In this document: piece by piece, positions 30,201 to 37,623 of the stretch
How positions within the stretch are numbered: the stretch's first letter is position 1
How the letters are laid out: every line of letters starts with the position of its first letter
Notes under the pieces: model-generated
Databases searched by the model: none
Seen by the model: only the letters and a program-made list of their open reading frames with translations
Told to the model about the DNA's origin: nothing
Virus record (IMG/VR): IMGVR_UViG_3300030101_004594
Span: 1 to 59,894 of that record
DNA length: 59,894 nucleotides
Source of the DNA: a virus
Direction: 5' to 3' (one strand)
Made by a program: the position numbers and the translations under genes

Positions 30201-31665
30201 TTTTGCTAATTTAATTCCTGTTTATTTTTGGTCCGATGAGTATCAATCTAATAACAAAGAAGTTAATACTAAGAACAAAACTTTTAATCAGTTTTTATAT
30301 AAAATGTTTGAAGAAACTAAATTTGGAGCATCTGATTTAGAAAGTGTTTCTGAACTAGGACAAACAACAGAAGATTGGGAATCTAGATTTATAGATCAGT
30401 TTATTAGAAACTTTGGAGATCAAGGAAGATTTGCTACTACTGTACAAATACAAGAATTTTATGGAGAAGAAGCAGAAGCTAAAGGATTAGCAGAATTAAC
30501 TAAAAGAATAGAAGGTAAGCCTGGAGAAATATCTGAAGAAGAGCTTAAAAAAGCTACTATGGCAATGAGTTCTCAAGTTAAAGGAGTTATTAAGAATTCT
30601 AAAGGAAGTTTAATAGTTAATGTTAGTAAAAATCCAAATGTATTTAAAGGAAAAGATCGGATTCCTGTACAATTTATTAAAGTATTTACTCCTAGTAATA
30701 AAATATACAAAGCTCAATACTACAAATATTCTGGTGATATAGACGGCAGTACTATTGATCCTAATCTTTCTGAAAAAGGGTCGGCATTAGATGCTGCTAT
30801 TTATGTTCCTATGCCTAATTTAGGACTATCTAATTTCTTAACAGAGTTTAATTTCTTTGACGATATTCAAGAATCTCTTTTAAAAGACATTACTCACTTA
30901 GATGATTTAATAAGAGAAAATGATTTATCTTCTCCACAACAACCTACAGCAACTTCTGAAGAGCAAGCATATTTTGATAGGATGATGGCTCAAAGAAGAA
31001 GCGGCCAAATAATTCAATCAGGAGGAGGAACTAATGCTACCTATAAAGCTCAAGGTGAAACTATAGGAAATTATCCTGTAGAATTTGAAGGAAAGAATTA
31101 TAGAATTATAGTAGAAAATGGACAAACTAAGATTTATACTATTAATCCAAAGATGGCAGATAAATCATTGCCATTTAATGATGTTACTTCTAATTTTACT
31201 CCAGAACAACGAAGACAAATCTTTTTAAAACAAGCTATTGCTGCAGGAACAGGAACAACTGTTACTTATAAAGGAAATAAATACGGAGTTAATGAACAAG
31301 AAGAAATATTCTTATTAAATACTGGAAAATTAGTAACTTGGCCTAAAACAAGCCCTGCCTATATGGAAGTACTAGAATTAGCTAATAAAAAATTAGGAAA
31401 AACTAGTACTGATTCTAAAAATACTCAAGAAGAAAAAGAAGATACAGATTCTAAAAAAATGTCTGCAGAAACTTTTAAAGAAGAAATAAAAAAGATTGTT
31501 AATAAAAAGCAACAAGAAAACTTTGAAAGCGAAGAAGCAGCAGAAACTTTTATGAACTCTGAACCTTTCCAAAGTGCTTTAAGAATAATAAAAGATCCAG
31601 ATATTTTTAATACTGTTTCTCAAGAAGAATTAAATAGAATTATATCAGACTTAGAAAATTGTTAA
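21292..31665 (+). CDS. Virion RNA polymerase polyprotein with PD-(D/E)XK nuclease and zincin signatures (3457 aa)
   Basis: One unbroken reading frame of 3457 codons. Three enzyme signatures occur in order. (1) PD-(D/E)XK nuclease: GTVDLL with Asp496, YDVKTS with Asp510 and Lys512, then KHQKQLSMYR (Gln567, Tyr571). (2) Zincin-type metallopeptidase: AFHEAFHVIF with His796, Glu797 and His800, and a possible third ligand in LEIEEYLADKY (about 849-857). (3) RNA polymerase double-psi beta-barrel catalytic loop: GLDFDIDKLFF with Asp2255, Asp2257 and Asp2259, matching the DxDxD rule of cellular beta-prime-like and crAss-like single-chain polymerases. In crAss-like phages such a polymerase is packaged and transcribes early genes after entry. 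The nuclease and peptidase functions are predicted from motifs only; the peptidase might mature this and neighbouring giant proteins. It starts MACEYWYDGKF. Confidence 0.85.
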   Translation: MACEYWYDGKFRTEEDFKSILENGLIDQLISEGKIDLKNFELNKNLVKNKNVEKSPITLRITRHVQRNLNIDSREGNEKNYQNPLNVFGKDMKLVVRVGDSLYAGKNKLVQKEINEKLNLDGAGELSINSFEIGKVYALVESSYGFYPVQLFNNKIKDTNISGEVFNALDVLAKAVKEKDSKNYLKTRKFLEKKLYRTTVKYDNGQYIITKLEGTDEETVNKFDTKEEANEFLGNQLYRVDSLDINRKGYNETLANDGAIVTDTFLDNGNIFHSSSFQLEAYTTGNDTKKNQEFFAQEDGSGKISVVNIAELEAKYEKNKEASTNNKSGETEGELFGKDADQLQLLEKINEIENPATRAKLLSVLKNNSFIRPSDSKGNEVAEGSDNHTHYVNTKTKKVLTRTTSYISEKEMTEEDKKNPAVVSALTVGSKVDVLIRDFFAGTLKEEYDVASKEVVAGLVKQLEAIKAVMDKRGETVIPQDIVLYNDEIGVAGTVDLLTFDKEGTIRIYDVKTSKYDEFTKNKYGEIPYDSKVVFEKTGERKADGSLKFKVVEGATQDSKREKHQKQLSMYRMLLNNTHGLLADTLAVMPIKVSYTVPSASTSELTLQKGVDVKPLDTIKEATLTKPVKSIAEQSTEDAAEILAGFEQGEQTETEDEVTTTGDQGNNKENRNTLENLLGKSTGETTNTDEDEDIDDIDPSLRLREKKEKVIPNNGMSRERELEVLQQILGDAYKRQSGKKGTVRVFKDFETLKHYLPAKTYAMLLEARKNGQELYGLFTAAAVLIQQNAPVGVAFHEAFHVIFNLALPVEERVRILNEAYNKYKEDLPATIVRDKDGAVVSAKLPTYLEIEEYLADKYMEYVNSDGELTKSADVKAEELEQKKKDILAGKDLTLKNFFNAFYKMSKVFYSTQKVINIDNLFEGITVGEYSKKVQFRNTALDASVRQMSNNSGKVTNPDRKYVNKEAERQGFVALNHIINKQLNLARQETNSKGELTYSKDLDDKNLISKMGVHSFISRVVHDLAVTLVAYQTKADNATGAKAREYNQYIANNYQKLFNILTNNGTAVVNNPKTGLIEFIKSTDLLERFITSLQKRGLYIDYSNGTRSKESTPEVFENDNVLEDDAINNLENGEETSDAVAMRNHIEVDPRESISQRLKTFFSQIPKLDSAFQPQKNSFGVQEFEDPAQVFKFLISKVSNSYTMESMMEKLQALNKPYIADILDALEEDPILQTHFWVSIGSRNYATYKTVYEKNGSYQVISSNRKDVNNIVSENLISNFLDPANPLFSNKNIQELNQAEVAKFKEGIETAIKEVQLIKQLKGDEALPFNKPDADLDQIRAVAEVIETLSKLLAKYKINITEDELLLILNPPAELKDYTASLNNFYTTEQTSSSTKPGLLNVLKNIAKELEEGKNSFTALTPTGSDALGNRTRKAVSLVEDLGRAIIPAMQTEVVASFRNVNNKTAYNLIASGHLNKMITELQDPDALQDYLEKRKEDPLLANLPYIEDLQDPDDNLMDTLETVILDGLSRQGKNKSVQYSKMSDIEIEATSMGLFLNNENKKEGYYKLGIPSDSPTLGYVKGKKYSTEEIQNKLLKTAEAELKRIQVIKNLPKESSLKLTPNYIERGQKFQLLSFLNGKVDTSKPFVEIQDTILEEIQKFTDSNNLNGLMGITIKKYLQAGVISEVKKDGSITFAKGVIDKSFKNDTERKAFFENYILNTFYHSTQLNTIFAGDPSFYKSTEDHQKRFKQIMSPGTYTTGTGTFNAIILNDSIIPTTQMQFEQIEKTVNNSDISQSEKNEILKIWKDTLESKKETGNNESDAGTYVSLARRKRMLQQLGRWDSSYDAAFKRLEAGTETIEDLNLINDPFKPEKPFMFTKQFVDGVEIPMQIKNSETVLTKSFALAEQFNEKTGKQEYKYPELAAVYLDMNGGKDLNGKTYEAKYDTAIFESAVKVGALGNKIDKNGKVRFSQYVQQADGSYQLEEGFTVIPLKEEDYRLQQETPPHYLDDRSNFGTQLRNLIIADLDLEGTYNIKGYDKPISGAKVVRLFQELVEEDLKESYFSTEKEFLDADENINWDRLLPILRKEALKREMGQEILDAITSAEKTLGDTDNLTSPTVLPLFHPSIKYKMFALMNSIFKNRITKQKIKGGQLVNTPSYGVSKDLKMKVKDGRIVYEALLPWTSREFFPTNEKGEVSIEFIRKHAPELLELIANRVPTEDKYSMFSIEVVGFTPQSMGGTIILPPQATTVAGLDFDIDKLFFMQRAYRMQGKIPKVIKYINEITEDNVDQIANNLFSSHKSLKSFLEQSELDNELAQEILTRREELILAEAKNKAGKKEIKKTAKFIDLTEKIEGLQLRLLTTNLEKAKRKSIESEISEEIAKLQEDFVPFNDAMEANNKLKENVIDVLKAELKKGNVNPVMFNGKAARDNAKINIIEGILRDPKTATSILHPGNFDSLKEQAAFIRLAKEGKIEEAEKLLEEQKGKELIEKSKETDPQDFNINYPSTQLELFRRNMDGSDLIGIMANHNVHHAKAMHANVVLHKEIFIDKVAYRKLDNKTNINGERISRLLATNLAAVVDNAKDPVANFLNMNTYTADTIAFLTRLGVPQNYIYLFINQPAILELTRLHFNEQGSLSKEKIIGSILAKWGSILSEKYEAAGIKPQDRKDYANRIGTTSRTLRKTIDGGKDLDYYVAQMNVLDKFLIYQQYGQELGDGVQAARVDTVGMGPTDANNYMQIAKIQKLKDKELGVDGNPPTAKIFGLKDIVLGSPGINQTMIPAFTKYSLLFPTSILNKIFPSIGAVKVQEGTSNFSLQYSVLGKLKNKMAELTPTGSLTEKEANLIDNRFIDFISSGFDFFDYKKSKDIIDKMPNKLASLKEEIKNLDSKSPFKKYKYFLDQIYKVNPTKTTPISRIEYYKTGKNALDTERFTNTWELMLKDSDPEINKFAQDLVQYVYFANGYTFGPFSFANLIPVYFWSDEYQSNNKEVNTKNKTFNQFLYKMFEETKFGASDLESVSELGQTTEDWESRFIDQFIRNFGDQGRFATTVQIQEFYGEEAEAKGLAELTKRIEGKPGEISEEELKKATMAMSSQVKGVIKNSKGSLIVNVSKNPNVFKGKDRIPVQFIKVFTPSNKIYKAQYYKYSGDIDGSTIDPNLSEKGSALDAAIYVPMPNLGLSNFLTEFNFFDDIQESLLKDITHLDDLIRENDLSSPQQPTATSEEQAYFDRMMAQRRSGQIIQSGGGTNATYKAQGETIGNYPVEFEGKNYRIIVENGQTKIYTINPKMADKSLPFNDVTSNFTPEQRRQIFLKQAIAAGTGTTVTYKGNKYGVNEQEEIFLLNTGKLVTWPKTSPAYMEVLELANKKLGKTSTDSKNTQEEKEDTDSKKMSAETFKEEIKKIVNKKQQENFESEEAAETFMNSEPFQSALRIIKDPDIFNTVSQEELNRIISDLENC

Positions 31666-31668
31666 ACA

Positions 31669-34600
31669 ATGAGATGTGTAAATATTAGTCATCCTGATTT
31701 TAGAAATTTATTAGATGGTTCTGGTTTAGAACTTGCAGTACTACGTGCTAAAGTAGGGCTGTGGATGGAGCAAAATGATAGCTTTGAAGAATTTCCTACT
31801 CTTGCAGAGTTAGGATTAAAAAAGAATTTTAGTATTCCTGGAGCCGCTCTAAAACAAGTAGACGAACTTCGTAAACTTATTCCTGAAAACATACAAAAAA
31901 AATCTCAAATACTTACAGGTTTATTAAGTGAAGCTGATGAGTTAGAAGGTATAGTTCCTAACAGAACTGATTTAGAAGTAGTTTCAATTTTTCTTAATCA
32001 AAAAAGATATAATAGATTAACAGAACAAGAACAATTTAAAGTACAAGAATATGCACAAAATTATTTAAACGACAATTTTGTTAATGAGAAAGAATACGAT
32101 CGATTAATACAAGAATATCCTGAAGAAAATAGAACTGATTTTAGAGTCATAGAAGAAGTAATGGCTAAGACTAAATTACCTAGAGATGAATTTATTATAG
32201 ATTTTTTTAAAGGAGATTTATTTGAAGTTGCGGAAGAAGCTAGAGAAAGAAAAATGATAACTATTCCTGGCGAAACAAAAAACAGAGCAGATGTAATGTA
32301 TCAAATTAATTTAGCTAAGATGTATAAAGATCAAGCTAAAAAAATATTTTTTGATAGGATACGTGGTAAAGATTTAAGTGACTCAGATATACAAAGAATA
32401 AATGGGGATTTAAAAAGAATATCAGATAATGCAGGAGATGTTCAGTGGACCCTTAGACAAGCAAGATCAGGAAATTATTACATAGCAGGCTATAAAAATG
32501 GAGCTGTTACTATGGATAATTACTATTCTCCTTATGCAGGAGGAATGTTTAGGCAGCTTAAATCTAAATCACAGGAAATACAAGTAGAAAAGTTAGATGT
32601 TAAACTTACTAATTGGGCAAAGAAAAATGGTATTTCTATAGAATCTTTAAAATCAGTTGTAGAAAAATTTCCAGATAGATATGAAAACTCTGCACTAGGT
32701 ATAGCAGATTTTGCAAAAGGATTAATTGCTGTAGCAGACAATAGAAACATAGATACTTTAGCAGAAGAAATTGCTCACTTTGCTATAGAAATGATGTTAA
32801 CTAAAGACGAAAATATGCAAGCAGCATTAGATCAGGTAGTTGATACTCAAACTTATCAAGATGTTTTAGAAGAGTATGGGGAAATATATGAAAACGAAAT
32901 ACAGTTTAAAAAAGAAGCTTTAGGTAAAATATTAGCAGCTGAAATAGTTAACCAATTCCAAACTACAGAAGCATTATCTAACAAACCAGGATTCTGGCAA
33001 ACTTTTAAAAATGCTGTAGTTAATTTCTTTAATAGGATTCAAGAAATACTTGGAATAAATAGACCAGGAAGAACAGCATTAGAAAAAACTATTATTCCTT
33101 TAGCAGAATCTATTCTTAACGAAGAAAAATTAGATACATTTAATGCTTTAAATGGTTATACTAAAGCAGAAATTTTATATCAAATAAATGAACAAAAAGA
33201 ATCAGTTTCTGATATTCCCATTTTAAGTACTACAGAAGAACTTATTAAAAGGAAAGAAAAAATATATAACACTATTCTTTCTAGATTAGAAGCAAGAGTA
33301 AAAACTTTTGAAAGAACTTCTGCTAAAAGTAAAAGACAAATAGCTACTCTTAAAAATAATATTAAAGAACTTACTCGTCTTAAAGATATAGGAGAAATAG
33401 ATTTAGGAATAAGCAAATTTGCTTTACAAGCTCAAGAAGAATTACAAAAAGTTAATAATCTTATGGATGATGTTGCTAATGGCAATAGTTTTATGACTGC
33501 TATTAGTTTAGTAACAGCTCATGATTTTATGTTAATGTACGATGATTTATTTAGAGATATTAATAATAACTTAATTCAAAAAGGAGTAGAACCTGAAGTA
33601 AGAGAAAAACTTTTAGAACACACAGGAAAAGTACATTCTTTGCTTAAAAATGGTTTAGCTAGTAGCCAAGTATTAATAAATAGTTTAGCTATAAAAACTT
33701 TAGAAAATGCAAATAAAGATTATAATGGAGAAATTATAGATAAAGATTTTGATGCTAGAGAAATTATAGAAGCTACTTATGGAGACATGAGTACGTGGAG
33801 ATTGCAAGTAGGTAACTATAAATATGCAGACTCAGGTATTATTAGAACAGTTGCTAAAATATTATTTAATGCTAAAAGTAATGTAGATAGATTTGTTAAA
33901 AGACTTTTTAATTCTTTAGTAGGAAGTCAACAAATCTTTTTAACTAAATACAAACAAACTGATCTTGTTGAAAAAGATTCTAATGGAAAACCAACTCATT
34001 ATTTTGCAAGAGAATTAAACTATTCTAAGTATTATGAATCTCAACAAAATCTTAGAAATGAATTAGCTAGAAAATTAAATATTAAAAATCCTGAAACAGA
34101 AGAATTTGATTATAAATATATAGATGTAACACGTTTAAGTCCAGAAGATAGAAAAATTTATAATGAAGCTTGGGCAGATTGGAGAAAAAATAATTCTATA
34201 ACAGAAACTATTTATGATGATGAAGGAAACATAGAAGGAACTAAAACTATTCCTAATAGTAAATATAAAAACGAAGATTTCATTAAAAAAATGAAAGACC
34301 CTGTTTATAAAAATTACTACGACGCAATTATAAAAACAAAAACTGAAGCAGTAAATAAACTTCCTGTTAATTATAGAACAGAAAGATTGATTTATATGGT
34401 CCCATCTGTTTACAAAAGTACTTTAGAACGTATTACTAAAAAATCACAAAACGATAGTTTTCTAACTAAAATAGGTAAAGTAGGGAGAGATGCTTTTTTT
34501 GTAGAAGCTGATGATACTCAATTTGGACAATTAAATGCTCTTAACAATAGAGTCATTCCTATATTTTTTACAGGAGAAGTAGCCAATTTAGAAGATTTAT

Positions 34601-36420
34601 CTTACGATATTTTAAGATCTGTTTCTTTATTTGCAGAAATGGCAGAAAATTTTTCAGAAATGAATTCAATCGCTGGAGAATTAGGAGCTATTCAAAAATC
34701 TTTAGCAGTACGAGAATATAAAACTAAAGGTAGAGGACAAGATAAAGAAGGAATAGAGTCTAAAGAATACGAAGCTTTAGAAAATTTAATAAATACACAA
34801 CTTTACAATATAGAAAGAGAACAATTAGAATATACTTTTGAAGAAAGTAATTTATTAAGAAAAGGTGTTTTAAAAGCTACAGGAGGAAAAGTAGATTTAA
34901 AAGATAAGTCTATGTCTTGGACAAAAGTATCTCAAAAAATTGCAACATTTATTAGAGACAATAACTTAGCTTTTAATTTAATAACTTCTACAGTAGGTTG
35001 GCTAAAAGGATCTGCAGATAGTATTATAGAAGATCAAATAGGTATTTATAGTACTAATGAAAGTAAAAATTTTGGTAGAAAAGAATTTTTTAAAGAATTA
35101 GGAATGGTAATAGCTGATATAGGATCTCCTAAACAAAGAAGTAAAATGCATTTAATATTGCAAGAAGCTCAAATAGTAAAGCTAGATACTATGTTATATG
35201 AAACTGATAGAAACAGGGCTACTAGAAAAGTTCTTAATAGAGATATATTGTATACTACTTTTGCTTCAGGAGATTATGGTATGAAAGGCCGTATTGCATT
35301 ATCTATTTATGATAATTATAGACTATACAACGGTAAGTTTATGACAAAAGCTAGGTTTATGAGAGCTACTAGTATAGAACAAGGAGTTAAAAACGATGGT
35401 GTTCATGCTAAAAAAATGAGTAAAGAATGGGAAGCTCTTAGAGAAAAAAGTTTATATAATGCATATGAAGCAGTTGATGGGCAGTTAAAGATTAAAAAAG
35501 AGTTTAAAAAGTTTGTAACTGAAGGAGTTCTTAATAGTGTTAAAGGAAAAATAGAACATGTTTCTACTCAAGTCGATGGCGTTATGAGTCCTACTGATAA
35601 AGGAAAATTATCTAGAACTATTTTAGGAGACTTTATTTTTATGCATAGAGGCTGGTTTATTAATATGGTAGATTCTAAATTTAAAAGAGGTACTGTTAAT
35701 TATTTAAGTGAAGAAGAAGAAATAGGTCACTATAGAGCTATGGGTGGGTATTTAAGAAATGTTTTAAAAAACATAATATCTCAAGGAAATACTGAAACTA
35801 CTGGAGCCTTTGCTGTGTGGAAAGAATTAAGTCCTGCTAAAAAACGAGGAGTAAGAAAAACTATAGCAGATACTGTATTTTTAATGATTGCTACTGTGTT
35901 AGCAGGAATAGCTAATAAATTAGCAGATGATGATCCTAAAAATATGACTAATCAATATTTAGCATATGTTTTAAATAGATTATTATTAGAACAATCAGCA
36001 GGATTTAATATGGCTTCTACTGTAGAAATTATTGACGAACCTGTAGTAGGTGCAAGAATTCTTAAAGAAGCTGTTTCTATACTAGATGCATTTAGTGGAG
36101 AAACTTATGAAAAAGGTATGTATGAAGATTGGACACATAGAGGTAAATATTGGTTTAGAAAAACTCCTTTAAAAAATCTATATGAGTTACAATATCCTGA
36201 TGAAAAAAATAAATTTATTAAGACTGTAGTAAATAATGGTTATTATAATTATTTATCAGATGAAGAAGGTATTGGAATTACAGGATGGTTATTAGGAAAA
36301 TTAATACCTTATTACGGTACTAGCTGGGATCAATATACTAATAATCAAAAAAGAGAAAATGTGTTAGAAGCCATTGATAATTTAGAACAAGATCAAGAAG
36401 TAGATAACGGTTTTAATTAA
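31669..36420 (+). CDS. Large RNA-polymerase-associated virion protein with degenerate HExxH (1583 aa)
   Basis: It starts MRCVNISHPDFRNLLDGSG 3 bases after the polymerase stop and is the last gene of the + strand virion block. Around residues 362-375 it has TLAEEIAHFAIEMML. This aligns with the zincin helix of the preceding protein, but the first His is Glu (EEIAH instead of HExxH; His370 remains), so it may be an inactivated or variant zincin. Long helical regions follow (about 520-640), then a hydrophobic helix at about 1401-1420 (TVFLMIATVLAGIANKLAD). This is the position of the second large polymerase-linked, ejected protein in crAss-like phages. No polymerase motif was found in it. The role is inferred from order and size. 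Confidence 0.62.
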   Translation: MRCVNISHPDFRNLLDGSGLELAVLRAKVGLWMEQNDSFEEFPTLAELGLKKNFSIPGAALKQVDELRKLIPENIQKKSQILTGLLSEADELEGIVPNRTDLEVVSIFLNQKRYNRLTEQEQFKVQEYAQNYLNDNFVNEKEYDRLIQEYPEENRTDFRVIEEVMAKTKLPRDEFIIDFFKGDLFEVAEEARERKMITIPGETKNRADVMYQINLAKMYKDQAKKIFFDRIRGKDLSDSDIQRINGDLKRISDNAGDVQWTLRQARSGNYYIAGYKNGAVTMDNYYSPYAGGMFRQLKSKSQEIQVEKLDVKLTNWAKKNGISIESLKSVVEKFPDRYENSALGIADFAKGLIAVADNRNIDTLAEEIAHFAIEMMLTKDENMQAALDQVVDTQTYQDVLEEYGEIYENEIQFKKEALGKILAAEIVNQFQTTEALSNKPGFWQTFKNAVVNFFNRIQEILGINRPGRTALEKTIIPLAESILNEEKLDTFNALNGYTKAEILYQINEQKESVSDIPILSTTEELIKRKEKIYNTILSRLEARVKTFERTSAKSKRQIATLKNNIKELTRLKDIGEIDLGISKFALQAQEELQKVNNLMDDVANGNSFMTAISLVTAHDFMLMYDDLFRDINNNLIQKGVEPEVREKLLEHTGKVHSLLKNGLASSQVLINSLAIKTLENANKDYNGEIIDKDFDAREIIEATYGDMSTWRLQVGNYKYADSGIIRTVAKILFNAKSNVDRFVKRLFNSLVGSQQIFLTKYKQTDLVEKDSNGKPTHYFARELNYSKYYESQQNLRNELARKLNIKNPETEEFDYKYIDVTRLSPEDRKIYNEAWADWRKNNSITETIYDDEGNIEGTKTIPNSKYKNEDFIKKMKDPVYKNYYDAIIKTKTEAVNKLPVNYRTERLIYMVPSVYKSTLERITKKSQNDSFLTKIGKVGRDAFFVEADDTQFGQLNALNNRVIPIFFTGEVANLEDLSYDILRSVSLFAEMAENFSEMNSIAGELGAIQKSLAVREYKTKGRGQDKEGIESKEYEALENLINTQLYNIEREQLEYTFEESNLLRKGVLKATGGKVDLKDKSMSWTKVSQKIATFIRDNNLAFNLITSTVGWLKGSADSIIEDQIGIYSTNESKNFGRKEFFKELGMVIADIGSPKQRSKMHLILQEAQIVKLDTMLYETDRNRATRKVLNRDILYTTFASGDYGMKGRIALSIYDNYRLYNGKFMTKARFMRATSIEQGVKNDGVHAKKMSKEWEALREKSLYNAYEAVDGQLKIKKEFKKFVTEGVLNSVKGKIEHVSTQVDGVMSPTDKGKLSRTILGDFIFMHRGWFINMVDSKFKRGTVNYLSEEEEIGHYRAMGGYLRNVLKNIISQGNTETTGAFAVWKELSPAKKRGVRKTIADTVFLMIATVLAGIANKLADDDPKNMTNQYLAYVLNRLLLEQSAGFNMASTVEIIDEPVVGARILKEAVSILDAFSGETYEKGMYEDWTHRGKYWFRKTPLKNLYELQYPDEKNKFIKTVVNNGYYNYLSDEEGIGITGWLLGKLIPYYGTSWDQYTNNQKRENVLEAIDNLEQDQEVDNGFN

Positions 36421-36425
36421 AAGAA

Positions 36426-36448
36426 AACGTCAAATTTTTTTAGAAAGT
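36426..36448. promoter_or_regulatory. 23-nt conserved element, copy 1
   Basis: AACGT, one variable base, AAA, seven T, AGAAAGT. It lies 24 bases before the metallophosphoesterase ATG and differs at one base from 57341-57363. It carries no hairpin. A promoter or protein-binding site is possible, but the two copies have the same strand orientation while the genes next to them run in opposite directions, so the function is open. Confidence 0.5.
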
Positions 36449-36471
36449 CCTATTTTACTTGTATCTTGTAA

Positions 36472-37374
36472 ATGAGAGAGTTAAAAAAAATCAATATGAA
36501 ACTTATAGAACATGCTAATAATATCCACGAATTAAAATTAGAGGGTAATAAAGCACGTATTGCAATGTTTTCAGATATTCATTGGGATAACCCAAAATGT
36601 GATTGGAAGTTATTAAAAAAAGATTTAGACTATTGTATAAAAGAATCTATTCCTATTCATATTAACGGAGATATGTTTTGTTTAATGCAGGGCCGTGGGG
36701 ACAATAGAAAAAATAAATCTGATATACGTCCAGAACATAACAATTCTAAATATTTAGATAGTATTGTAGAAACAGCAGTAGAATGGTGGTCACCATATGC
36801 TCATTTAATAACAGTTATAGGATACGGTAATCATGAAACAGCTATAATTAAATTTCAAGAAACTGATATACTAGCTAGATTTGTAAAGTTACTTAATTTA
36901 AAAAATCATACTAATGTAATGACTGGTGGTTATGGTGGTTGGTTTGTAATAAATCAAATAGTAAGAGCTAAAAAGAATTCAAGAGATTGTACAAGGTCTA
37001 TTAAAATAAAATACTTTCATGGATCAGGTGGAGGCGGTATTGTAACAAAAGGAGCGTTAAATCTTACTAGAGCTTTAGAAAAGTATGAAGACTTTGATGT
37101 ATTTACTATGGGTCACATACATGAAAATGCTGCAAGAAATGATGTTAGAGATGTTTGCACACAAGGAGGAAGTACTTATAGACATGTGCAAAAACAACTT
37201 CACATGATGATTACAGGAACATACAAAGAAGAATATGGATCAGGCAGTAAAGGGTGGCACGTAGAACGTGGCGCACCCATAAAGCCTACAGGAGGTCGTA
37301 TCTTAACTATACAATATAGACGTAAAGGTGACTTCCATTTATGTCAAGTAGATTCTTGTAAATTTCCTTTATAA
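36472..37374 (+). CDS. Calcineurin-like metallophosphoesterase
   Basis: A 300-aa protein with the full metallophosphoesterase motif set: FSDIHWD (Asp35, His37), HINGDMF (Asp67), GYGNHET (Asn120, His121), YFHGSG (His183) and MGHIHEN (His215, His217). These residues hold two metal ions and hydrolyse phosphodiesters or phosphomonoesters; the substrate is unknown, with DNA ends, nucleotides or cyclic oligonucleotide signals all possible. The annotated start is MRELKKIN; MKLIEHANN at residue 9 is an alternative. It stands alone on the + strand after the virion block and its end overlaps the converging - strand gene by 6 bases. It has a separate leader (36421-36471) containing the conserved 23-nt element, so it may be transcribed separately from the virion genes. 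Confidence 0.88.
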   Translation: MRELKKINMKLIEHANNIHELKLEGNKARIAMFSDIHWDNPKCDWKLLKKDLDYCIKESIPIHINGDMFCLMQGRGDNRKNKSDIRPEHNNSKYLDSIVETAVEWWSPYAHLITVIGYGNHETAIIKFQETDILARFVKLLNLKNHTNVMTGGYGGWFVINQIVRAKKNSRDCTRSIKIKYFHGSGGGGIVTKGALNLTRALEKYEDFDVFTMGHIHENAARNDVRDVCTQGGSTYRHVQKQLHMMITGTYKEEYGSGSKGWHVERGAPIKPTGGRILTIQYRRKGDFHLCQVDSCKFPL

Positions 37375-37614
37375 ATTTGTAGAAGATTTATTTTGTTTTA
37401 ATATAAGCAATGCTTGTATTTGCACCATAAGTTCTTTATTATTTTTTTGTTTTTCGTATAAAGATTCTAAACGACGTATTTCTGCATTAAGATCTTTTAT
37501 GCCTTCTTTACTTTTTCTATTAACTAATTTTTCTAATGCAAAATTACTAGCATGATGTTCTCCTTTTATTACTAAATCAATGTTTGTGTCGGGTACATTT
37601 CTGTCTTCTGCCAT
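37369..37614 (-). CDS. Small coiled-coil protein (81 aa)
   Basis: It starts MAEDRNVPDTNIDLV. The second half (about residues 34-74) is a predicted coiled coil (LNAEIRRLESLYEKQKNNKEL, heptad-like Leu/Ile spacing). No enzyme motif is present. It is the last gene of the - strand block, 9 bases after the radical SAM gene, and its stop overlaps the stop of the convergent phosphoesterase. No terminator hairpin lies between the two converging genes. It may be an accessory or oligomerising factor; no function can be assigned. Confidence 0.6.
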   Translation of the reverse strand: MAEDRNVPDTNIDLVIKGEHHASNFALEKLVNRKSKEGIKDLNAEIRRLESLYEKQKNNKELMVQIQALLILKQNKSSTNL

Positions 37615-37623
37615 AATTTGTTT

